From Triangularia verruculosa (lineage: Eukaryota > Ascomycota > Sordariomycetes > Sordariales > Podosporaceae), in NCBI GenBank assembly GCA_033296885.1, contig MU863941.1, positions 140,855 through 204,854 on the forward strand: DNA of 64,000 bases, written 5' to 3'. This document shows, in pieces, positions 55,435 through 64,000 of this stretch (position 1 is its first letter; each line of letters begins with the position of its first letter). The position numbers and the translations under genes were made by a program. The notes under the pieces are model-generated. The model was given only the letters and a program-made list of their open reading frames with translations. It was not told the DNA's origin and ran no database searches.

Positions 55435-56664
55435 ATTTCACCAGAGTTCCATTGGGGGCGTGGACAGCAAGGTCCCATTTGCCGTCCAGTACGCCTGTCG
55501 ATATTGGGTCTATCACCTCGAACGGAGCGATGTCGACCCTCAAGAGCACCGTGGGATTGTGGAGTTTTTTGAGGCTCGCTTCCTCTTCTGGCTGGAGACT
55601 CTCGCCTTAATTGGTCGGCTTTCTGATGGGATTGCTATGCTCCAGCGTCTAGAAACGGGATTGCCTGTAGGTATGCCGGACCTTCACTCTGTCCTACAAC
55701 AGCTAACAGGAGGAAGAAGAGCACTACGACCGGATTCTGGAGCGTTTTCAGCAAGATGATGGGTAAGCTCGGGCCCAGACATGGACAAAACCCTCCGAGT
55801 TTAGCAGCAGTGCTTTACGATGCGAAGCGATTTCTGCGAAGCCATAGCTTAATCATCGAGGAGGCTCCGCTCCAAGCATACTATTCTGCTCTGGTGTTCA
55901 GTCCCGAAGCGAGTATTATTCGGCGGCTCTACATGTATCAGCGTCCTAAGTGGATCGTGTGCGCACCGGCGCTCTCAGAAGACTGGAGTGTGCATTTGCA
56001 GACGCTGCAAGGCCATGCGAGCTGCGACCGCGCTGTCGCCTTCTCGCCGGATAGCCGGCTAATCGTGTCGGGCTCTGACGATAAGACGGTCCGCCTCTGG
56101 GACGCAGCCACCGGGGCCGAGCGGCGTGTGCTGCAAGGCCATTCGAGCTCGGTCTTCGCTGTCGCCTTCTCGCCGGATAGCCGGCTAATCGTGTCGGGCT
56201 CTCACGGTAACACGGTCCGCCTCTGGGACGCAGCCACGGGGGCCGAGCGGCGTGTGCTACAAGGCCATTCGAGCTCGGTCCACGCTGTCGCCTTCTCGCC
56301 GGATAGCCGGCTAATCGTGTCGGGCTCTCACGATAAGACGGTCCGCCTCTGGGACGCAGCCACGGGGGCCGAGCGGCGCGTGCTTCCGATAGATACCGTT
56401 CCACGGTTTCTCTCCTTTTCCTCTTGTGGTAAACATCTCGTTACCGATCGTGGAACCTTGCGGTTGCTTTACTCCGACTGCCGATGTTCGCATCACATAT
56501 TTGCCACGAGGTCTTGGATTACCGACAATGGCGAAAAGCTACTCTACCTCCACCGAGACTATCAGGACTCATTTTGGTTTGTGTCAGGTAGCGTCGTCAT
56601 TTCCACAGGTCAAGTTTCACATGCTCTGAAGTTGGATTTATCAAGAGGGAGAGACATGCTATAG
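55435..56664 (+). pseudogene. NACHT-WD40 receptor, 3' fragment
   Basis: A first frame (to about 55680) carries FAVQYACRYWVYHLERSDVD and FEARFLFWLETLALIGRLSDG, the region that follows NACHT in fungal NWD proteins such as the Podospora HET-E family. A frame change at about 55680-55756 (intron or frameshift, not resolved) leads to LYDAKRFLRSHSLIIEEAPLQAYYSALVF and then three WD40 repeats with VRLWDAATGAERRVL. The C-terminal 80 residues after the repeats lack WD signatures. The NACHT and N-terminal effector domains are missing; upstream sequence belongs to another gene. An acceptor-like TTTCACCAG sits just before the fragment. Confidence 0.75.
56005..56382 (+). repeat. three tandem 126-bp WD40 repeats
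   Basis: Units 56005-56130, 56131-56256, 56257-56382, each one WD40 repeat of 42 codons. Differences cluster in two spots: residues after GH (ASCDRA, SSSVFA, SSSVHA) and in SGS-DDK/HGN/HDK; the rest is almost identical. Confidence 0.9.
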
Positions 56665-57309
56665 TGTGTATAGGGGAGCGTCTCCTACGCTACTTGCTCA
56701 TTTCTTTTCTTCTATCTTTGCCCCTTCTAGGGGTCTTAGGGGCCACGTTCAATTTATACCCAGTGTTCCAAAAGTTGTAACGCTGGCCTTCGGCTAGGTA
56801 GCACTAGGATCGCAACGTCAGGGGGTTTTGATCAAGGAGTCGTCACAATCAAGATGATGAGGTCTCTCATGTAGGGGGTGTGTAGGAAGAACAATTGGAA
56901 CGTGGCTTCCTTCTGCTCGAAGGCAAGCCCCAGGGCTATTTATGAACATCGCAACTACCGCAACCGGAAGGGGTCTGTGTTTTCCTTTTGACGTCCAGCC
57001 ACAAAGGCGATCACCGGATCCGTCGTTGTGACGGCCACGGCCTCTCACCGGATCCGTCGTTATGACGATCACGGCCTCAGCGCGCCTACCGCGCGCCGGC
57101 CACTGAACTCTATGCTGGACGTCGTCCCTTTGTTACAACTATCCCCTCCCCTTAGGGCTTCGTCCTCGAAGACCTCAATCCTGTAATGTCGGTCTACCCT
57201 CGTTAAAAAACCTCTCAGGCATCTTTGGGCCGTTTTTGAGGAAAAAGAGTGGTAGAACCCAAGCCAAAATCGCAAGCAATCAAGCCAATCCAACAAACTA
57301 ACATGTCTT
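56665..57309. other. no gene; tandem 34-bp repeat
   Basis: No gene recognised. Positions 57011-57078 hold two 34-bp units beginning TCACCGGATCCGTCGTT that differ by a few transitions. Confidence 0.45.
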
Positions 57310-57465
57310 TCAATGTTTGGGGGCCTTCCTTCCCTTTTGCTTCTCGTAGTTCCTAATACGGCTTTGGGCCTTAGCCATATCTTCCTTCGGAACCCACTGG
57401 TTATATTCTGAAGGCCATCCAATCCACTTGACCAGATATTCAATCGCGCCCGAAGAAAGGGTCTC
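57310..57465 (-). pseudogene. retrotransposon chromodomain relic 1
   Basis: Open 51-codon stretch reads EYLVKWIGWPSEYNQWVPKE then a basic tail and stop, the chromodomain that ends the integrase of Ty3/gypsy chromoviruses. No reverse transcriptase or protease is recognisable nearby. Confidence 0.65.
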
Positions 57466-57518
57466 GTACCTTCTTGATGGACCATTGTATTAATCAGCGC
57501 TTCACTCGCTTCTGTCAC

Positions 57519-58157
57519 TGCCGAGGTCAGCTTGGGAGGTCGTTAGATATGGTCATCGTCGACCATGTCAGGTCGTTCCAATGATGTAATGCCTCAACCC
57601 GAGTAAAAAATGGTTTGTTCCGTCGTTAAATGTGATCGACCATAGTAAGCCCATACTTCGGCAACGAAATATTAAAATTTACCATATAGGCCTGTCAAGT
57701 AGTTCCTTGAGCTGATGAGCACTGCGTCTGCGGCCCATGGCTGTAGCGGTGCTGGCTTGCGGATTCGGTAAACGAAGTCAATTCACAAGACAAGTGTAGA
57801 GCCAAGCTTAACGATGCTAGGTTCCGTAACGAGTTAGATATTTCGGTACTCACACAGGAGGGCTATTTTGCGATGCATTGTGTAGGAGATAATCTGGAGC
57901 ATGCTACCCCGATCGTGCATGATTCTTCCCGAAAAGGGCCTTAACCTACTCGGCATCACCTGCCGGCGAGTTACACGAACCCGCCAACCATGAAATCGTC
58001 TCAAAATCGTGAGCCAAGTTCGCGAGAAATGAATTATGCAGAGAAAGAGACGGAGAAGAGTGGTGAATTGGAGTATGCTGCAAATAACTGAACCTGTTGA
58101 ACATTATTCCTTTAGTGCCCCTCCTTCTCATAAACAGGCCGCCATATCTCCGGAGCG
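57519..58157. other. no gene recognised
   Basis: Degenerate sequence between relics; nothing identifiable. Confidence 0.35.
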
Positions 58158-58600
58158 CTACTGGGGCCCCAATCGGCCTTCGGCCACGCGCCGCTCGATC
58201 TCGGCAGCCATACGCCGTTCCATCTCAGCCGCCAGCTGACGCCTCATGCCGATGCGCTCTTGAGCCATCCGACGCTCCGTCTCGATGCGTGCCTCGTTGA
58301 GCGCATCATTGCGCGCCTCCTTGCGCTCCTCAGCCAGTCGACGCTCCATATCGATGCGCTCTTGAGCCACCTGCTCCACTAGTTAACCAGAGGAGCAATG
58401 TGACAGAGCTCCAGATCACCCTTGAACATCTGCTTAATAAGCCCCCGTGCATCCTTGACAGAGAGCGAACGGTATGGAAAAGCACCAGTCTTCGCGAAGA
58501 TGATAGCAGCGGCGAGCGCGACAAAGCAGCTGTGGCGCGGCAGTGCCGTAGGCGGGTCTGGTCCAACCTCACCCTCGAGCCCTTGAGCCTCGTCATCTAC
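58158..58600 (-). pseudogene. fragment of unknown protein with charged helix tail
   Basis: Upstream frame reads GPDPPTALPRHSCFVALAAA and KTGAFPYRSLSVKDARGLIK to a TAG at about 58383; the next frame immediately continues with a charged helical tail (EQVAQERIDMERRLAEERKE; QLAAEMERRMAAEIERR). A 1-nt shift would join them. Family not recognised; surroundings suggest a degraded accessory gene or transposon gene. Confidence 0.35.
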
Positions 58601-58648
58601 TCTATTCCAGCAAATTGAGATACGAGATACTAAAATTCGGCCCGAAGT

Positions 58649-58837
58649 TTACATGGAAGGGGTCGTGGACAATCCCGCCCTCTGGTGGAACTGCCGCAGC
58701 ATCTCGGGACATTTCTCGAAATGCGCAACAGGTTCCCAACTATCGTGCTCGCGCCTATACCCTTCCCACTTAACCAGGTACTCCATCCGCCTTCCTCATC
58801 GTCGTGAGTCCAGAATCTCCTCGACCTGAAAATACTC
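58649..58837 (-). pseudogene. retrotransposon chromodomain relic 2
   Basis: Frame reads EYFQVEEILDSRR, TGA, then GRRMEYLVKWEGYRREHDSW and EPVAHFEKCPEMLRQFHQR. This is a gypsy-type integrase chromodomain of a different subfamily from relic 1, with one internal stop and no other retroelement domains preserved beside it. Confidence 0.65.
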
Positions 58838-61012
58838 GTTTCCTCGAACCTCCTCGGCTGTGGAGGCAATGTTTGAAGAGAGGGCGCGCCCCGTCAAGGA
58901 AGTCCTCTCTACTGATGACTTGCGTCGCTAGGTCTCAGGTATATGGTCGTTTCGTCCGTAATTCGTATAAGGGTTCCACGTAAACTCCATCTAAAAAGTC
59001 GCCACCCTATCCACTAAAACGCACTTAAGGACCGCTTCGAATGGCCATTCCTTAAAGTTTGCGAAAGCGGCTTTACCTATCTCCTCTTCCAAAGCGGGAC
59101 CCCCTGAAGATTACGGCTTGGAAATACTGCGCTGACTTCGACGGCGCTTTGGGCCTTAGGTTGGTGATGGTCTTTGAGCCTGTAGTGCTGGGGAGGTGGT
59201 GCAATGCAGGCGTGTCTGCCGCTTGGTAGGGGCCGAAGTGTTTACCCTACGGCGCTTCCCTCGTAGCGGCCGGACAACATCCTCATCCTTACCCTGCTTA
59301 GCGTCACTCCCCACAATAGGGGAGCAGTCCTCCTCGCCGTCGGTATCGCAACGTCGTCGACGTCGACAATAACCGATGTTTTGTTAAATGTTGACCCGCT
59401 CCTTACTGGCGGACGGCTACATAGCCAGCTTAATATAAGCCACCTTACGGTCGTTATTGCTCTCATCCTCTAACAACCTCAATATACTTGCCCGACCCTC
59501 CTATACTTGTACCTGCACGACAGAACTATGCTTATCCTGCTCTCCTCTATCATCTAAAATCTGAGGAGAGGTAGGGCGGTGGTCCGCTTTGAGATTGGTA
59601 TAGCATTGTCCACCAACATCGCGCCGGAAGTCGATCCGGTCTTGGCTGTAGGGCGTCTGCAGGGGCAGCCCAGCATCGGCCGGCTCCGCGTCGTCACGCT
59701 CGCTACCCTCGTTGTCCACCTTAGCCTCAGGTAACTTAGCATTTGGAAGCCAACGGTAAGATGTAAACAGGTTCAGGTGCCTGGCACATCCATCACCCTA
59801 ACGATATGGCGACCCCGCGCATACGAGTGTACGGCGGGATAACGGGGATGTCGGAACTGGTCTATACTGCTCCGCGTGTAGAGCTATAGGCGGGGTAGGA
59901 GATTCTCTGGTTATGCCGGTTATACTGGTAATTGAGGGCTTTGATGTGTTGCAACCGTTAGAAGTAGCGTCGATACTTTTGCTTGCTTAGATATGTCAAT
60001 ATATTGGCCTGTCGAGAAATGCGAGATCCAGGCATATACCTGTAACAGTAACACGACCGGATTTGACCTTGTTGTGCGTATCTGGTAGAAGCCTATCAGG
60101 CGACTCAAAAGATATGTCGGATCGGCCGTCGAGATTATTAAACTCATTATCGATTGGGATCAGGATAGCATCGGCCTGTGACTTTCCAGCATTACCGCGA
60201 TGAGGATCGTGCGCATCCTGCAGTAGCGGCGGGTATAAAGGAACCTCAAAAATTGCTGTAGAGGGGTCCCCCGCTCGAACCCGAAGACTACGGTTCTCCG
60301 ATCTGCAGACTGAGGCGGCTGGATACGCTTAGCGAGAGGAGGCCTCCTGGTATTTCGGCATTCGACGCAATCGATACCTACGGCATTTTTATAACTGGTC
60401 AGGATACAAAGGTATTGAAAACTACACGGAGGAGCAGGGGACCTACCAGACAGACATGGGTTCCGATCCTACGGGCAAAAGGAGGTGCCCCGGCGGAGCA
60501 GAGCGAAGGTTGGACGAGGTAAGATGCTGCTAAGGGAAACTAAGCAGGCCCGAAATATAAGAGGAAGCTCAAAGTCAGGCCAGAGTTAAGCGTAGAGTCA
60601 AGCATAGAGTCGAGTCGAAAGTTGCAATTAACGAAATGCAAACAAAAACCCAAAATCGCCGCACCCAGTAGGGGAAGACGAGGCATCCAGCCCGGGCGAA
60701 ATGAGCGTCAGAGCGCGAGCGGCGATGGCTGGCGGGTTGTAGATGAGGGGGCGAGTGGGTGAGGGGGCAGGGGGAACAGGCGAACAAGGCAAAGGGAGAC
60801 AAGGAGGCAGGGACCAAACGAAGGAAATGGAGCGAGGGAGAAAAGTCGCGAGTACAAAGAAGGGACGTCGGAGAGGAGGGGCTCTATTTATGCTGCGGGC
60901 GCAGCTGGGCCGTGCGAGCACGCGGGTCTGACGGAGCGCCATACCCGATTAGGGAGGACGCCGTTTCCGGATGCAGCGACAGCAAGTTCTGCATTACAGT
61001 ATCTTTTTCTCT
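58838..61012. other. degenerate region without recognisable genes
   Basis: About 2.2 kb of mixed composition with no supported gene, probably eroded transposon sequence. A G-rich/purine-rich stretch at about 60740-60900 on the plus strand produces only low-complexity frames. Confidence 0.4.
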
Positions 61013-61270
61013 TTAGTTTCCGGCACTTGCACCACCTGCATCATTCTCAATGTCAATTTCAAACTTCCAGCCCGTCTGCCTTATTAGGACACACCCCTCC
61101 ACGCTCGAAGCATTCAGCATGATAGTTCTCTGCGGGAATACGAGCCCAAACATCTGATCGTGATATGGATCGATGACTTGCAGTCCGACAAGTGTTGTCA
61201 AGTTGTGTGCGTTCAGAAAACCGGCGAGCTCGGCGAGGAAGCCGTCATCGACTTGAGAGAGATCTGGCAT
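61013..61270 (-). CDS. hypothetical protein fragment
   Basis: 85 residues from MPDLSQVDDGFLAELAGFLN, with NLTTLVGLQVIDPY and TIMLNASSVEGCVLIRQTGW. The sequence looks like real protein and resembles short hypothetical proteins of ascomycetes, but no domain is known to me. Directly upstream are two tandem ~30-bp units (CTCGAATCTTGCCCACCCC, 61298-61353). Confidence 0.4.
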   Translation of the reverse strand: MPDLSQVDDGFLAELAGFLNAHNLTTLVGLQVIDPYHDQMFGLVFPQRTIMLNASSVEGCVLIRQTGWKFEIDIENDAGGASAGN

Positions 61271-61350
61271 GGGCCCTGCCTGACACTCGTATGGAACCTC
61301 GAATCTTGCCCACCCCGCTCATACCCTCGAATCTTGCCCACCCCACTCGC

Positions 61351-61926
61351 TCATAACCTCATAACTTGGTGATTCGCGAGATGCGGGCACTGGAGGTAAT
61401 CCTCTTTGCTGGCCAGTTGCCAGGGATAAGGCACGCGGGCGCGCTGTGGTGGCACCGAGAGAGCATCGGTCAGGGATCGATAGCTCGTTAGGCAGACGGT
61501 GTCGTTAGTTTCTTTGCTCGTCGCGCAGACGAATCTAGTGGGTTAGCAGAGTACAAGCCGAAAAGGTGAAATAAAACGTACACCTTGCAAGGCGCATCGG
61601 GAGCGTCCTTGAGTAGTGCGTTTTCGTCGAACCCGCGGTCTACCAGGATCTTCTTCACGGCCCGCTCGAGCTCGGCGGCGTCGAACCGACCCTGGAGCTT
61701 GCCTTTGATTGTAACCCGGCGGCTCTTCTTCTCGAAAACGCTATCAGACAGCGAAGCATAGGCATGGATGCAGTCGTCGACGGTCATGTGCAGGCGGCCT
61801 AGCATGATGGCAATAAGGCCGCCGGTGCTGGTGCCGCCGATCATATCGAAGTAGTCGCAGGGCTTGGGCGGCGACTCAGGATCGACGGCGGTCATGAGCT
61901 GCTGGAGGATCAGGAGCGAGGACAGG
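61351..61926 (-). pseudogene. patatin-like phospholipase fragment
   Basis: Two exons, 61926-61582 and 61534-61351 (GTACGT donor, CACTAG acceptor), in frame. Contains LSSLLILQQLM, PKPCDYFDMIGGTSTGG with the GxSxG nucleophile Ser, then CKVFVCATSKETNDTVCLTSYRS, as in fungal patatins that often head NLR proteins. The preceding exon with the glycine-rich oxyanion motif (DGGGVRG) is not found upstream; a CCCGCAG acceptor at the expected place confirms that an exon is missing. The Asp-Gly dyad part is also absent, as the frame ends early at 61351. Probably a remnant of a larger gene. Confidence 0.7.
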
Positions 61927-61979
61927 CTGCGGGAGCTGAATTGCGAGCACCGCGGCTGAGTTGGCAGCGGCTGAGACAT

Positions 61980-62590
61980 GCAGATGTAAACGAGAGCATA
62001 GAACTTTATTTATCTATCTATTCGGTCTTTTTCTCAACGTTTCTCGCTTTCACCCTAGCCCTATCTCGCCTCGTGTTTGTACCTTGACAGAAGAAGAAGG
62101 AAACCCCTGGTGCTATAGTGGCCGGTTGACTGGAGAGTTGGCGGATGATACCGATCATAAGCATCGTTTTGCCCGTACCAGCATATTGGCCTGGTCAAGG
62201 CAGGGGGGAAAAGTGCAGCCGAGCAAATCAAGGGGCCAGATTGTCACGAATGAGAGGCATAAGTAGGTCAAAGGCTAATACCATTGCCAGTCTATCAATG
62301 TAATCGTAAGATGAAGAAGAAAGGAAGAAGTGTGGGCTTGCAGCTCCATCTTCTTGCCGGTCTTCTACCACCCCTTTTTGCGCAACCTATACCCACACAA
62401 CAACATCAGGTCTTAATTGGATTGCACGGATCCAGCTGGAATACTCAATAGCCGCCAAAGGCCCGCTGGACTGATTTGATACTGCTCATGTTCAGATACC
62501 ATCAAACACTTTGGACTACCACCCCCGCTCATGTTGTCCAGCAACTCTCCAACGTGGAACCCCATCCCTCCCAGTTTTAGCCTTTGTTAT
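61980..62590. other. intergenic, no gene seen
   Basis: Ordinary composition; searched for the missing patatin first exon and did not find it. Confidence 0.4.
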
Positions 62591-63110
62591 TTTAATAGTT
62601 CTCTTAAGGTTTTCGAAAACGCAGTCTACCGGTAACCCGTCTCTAAATTTCAGCCTAATCGAACATACATCATAAACAGCCTTCCTTTTCTTCATAGAAC
62701 GTCCCTCTATACCACCAATCTAATAAATTTTATACAGAACGTTTTCCGTATAGTAAACCGCTTATATTAATAGCTGAGACCCCTTTCGGCGAAATAATTT
62801 ACTTAGATCTATTATAGGTATCCACTTATAGCCCCCGACAGTATCTGCGATATATAATAAAATACCGGACGCTTTAAGTCGGATTATAAACTTATTTTTT
62901 ATAACCTTATAATCCTATAATAACTCGAAAAAGTCCTTCCGTAGGTAATGGACGTCACCCGTCCAATCATTAATAAGAAGAGTTAAATATACGCCTTTAG
63001 GTTTACCGTAATATATTTTTTAAAGTTAACTACCTATAAAATAAAGGGCCGGCCCTCTATTATTTTTACTTTTAACTTAAAGAACTTTACAGATCTATTA
63101 ATCCCGAGTA
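62590..63110. repeat. AT-rich RIP-degraded block
   Basis: Sharp switch to TpA-rich sequence with stops in all frames, like the 44-46 kb block. Confidence 0.55.
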
Positions 63111-63560
63111 TCTTTAAAATATAAATATAAATATTTGTTGAAATACAGCATTTGTTTGTGGATTTTACAGTGTGTTTAAGCCCTGTAGAATACAGGGCTT
63201 CAATGGCTTGGAAAATTCAACAGTGTTCACTGAGTCATGGGCTCCGGGAGCTGCGGCTCACTGAAGTGCCCAGAGGCTCCGGGTGCGGGTCCGGGTGCGG
63301 CTCCCTGAAGTGACCCGAGGCTCCGAGGCGCAGGGCGCTAGCCCAGTGCCCTGCAGTAGTCAAACGGTAGCGCCACGTGCCATGTGGGTTAGCGCTCTCA
63401 ACGGGTTTGGGGAGCGCTCCGGTGAGCGCCCCGGGAAGCAATTGGAAGACCGAAGGTCTATAAAAGCTCGGCAACAAGCCCTGTTCACTGTGATATTTTC
63501 TTTCCTTTAAGTTCAATCAATATACTGGTTCACCACATCTATTTCAGTGCCTCACAAGCC
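63110..63560 (-). repeat. LTR-like repeat, copy 2 (inverted)
   Basis: Reverse complement shares ACTGTAAAATCCACAAA and GTGAACCAGTATATTGA plus the GGAAAGAAAA tract with 46380-46870. Less RIP-mutated and more GC-rich, with internal CCCGGAGCC-type repeats at 63237-63330. Confidence 0.4.
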
Positions 63561-64000
63561 TTAGTTGCAGTGATAACCTTATGTATTTACAGGGAGCCGC
63601 TCCCTGTAACACATCTTCCTTCAGTGCTCGCCCACTGTCGTATGCTGCTGTCAAAGTCTTCCTCACTCCCAGTGGACTGCGCCGATAGCTATCAAAGCCC
63701 TGTACTTGCAGGCCTCAATAGCATCTATTTCAACAATATTTTAAATATCGAAATATTTAATTAATATAAGGTTCTATAATCTTTAAGAGCTATTTATAAA
63801 GTTTTAAAAAATAAAGCTAAAGTATAGCATATATTTATTATATAGTTTTAAAAATAGTTTTATTGAAATAGGTATGGCTCATATACAGGCCTAAGGGCCC
63901 TGTAGCTTATACACTAATTAGCGTAGCGGAATTGTCACACACGATACCTGTAGCTCACTGCTGGGGTACTGGGCTCCAGCACCGAAGGTGCTGTAGAACA
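63561..64000. other. repeat-derived region to window edge
   Basis: No gene supported. AT-rich between about 63730 and 63880; otherwise probably a continuation of the LTR-like repeat. Confidence 0.35.

Noticed and set aside
55460..55759. Independent 99-residue gene before the WD40 frame
   Set aside because: YACRYWVYHLERS belongs to the NACHT-WD40 family region that precedes the WD repeats, so it is part of the same gene.

Overview
The window is fungal nuclear DNA. Genes carry short GT-AG introns (about 50-110 bp), protein families are those of filamentous ascomycetes, and several AT-rich, TpA-dense blocks look like repeat-induced point mutation (RIP) of transposons. The mix of a NACHT-ankyrin NLR, a NACHT-WD40 fragment, a patatin fragment, a Clr5-domain protein and secreted small proteins fits a Sordariomycete, plausibly Sordariales; the species cannot be read from the sequence.

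Layout. 0.5-9.8 kb: accessory genes (Clr5-domain protein, Ser/Lys-rich and glycine-rich small proteins, a C-terminally membrane-anchored hypothetical protein, a large trypsin-like-fold protein, a Zn2Cys6 factor). 10-17.3 kb: conserved housekeeping genes (DUG2 of the glutathione degradosome, TIM17, a threonine-type asparaginase). 18.4-30.5 kb: a secreted DUF4185-like protein, a three-exon NLR with ankyrin repeats, a beta/gamma-crystallin-like secreted protein, an MscS-type channel and a TMEM14 protein. 31.4-43.2 kb: a run of seven uncharacterised coiled-coil genes, two with closely related C-terminal membrane anchors and two others sharing a central motif. 44.1-51.5 kb: a RIP-mutated repeat island holding LTR-like sequence, a truncated pogo/Fot-type element, the C-terminal half of an MFS transporter and a complete 1.85-kb pogo/Fot element inserted inside the DBP7 helicase gene. 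51.5-55 kb: the rest of DBP7 and an FAD monooxygenase. 55.4-64 kb: a fragment graveyard (NACHT-WD40 3' part with three near-identical 126-bp repeats, two chromodomain relics, a patatin fragment, an inverted LTR-like copy).

Two signals deserve most attention. First, the coiled-coil cluster, including one member whose two reading frames join exactly at a C CCA AAA slippery heptamer. Second, intact-looking genes interrupted by a single in-frame TAA or TAG where Gln is the likely ancestral codon; in one case an intact neighbouring paralogue shows Gln at the same place. Together with the RIP-marked DBP7 copy these suggest CpA-to-TpA mutation reaching beyond repeats, or some form of recoding.
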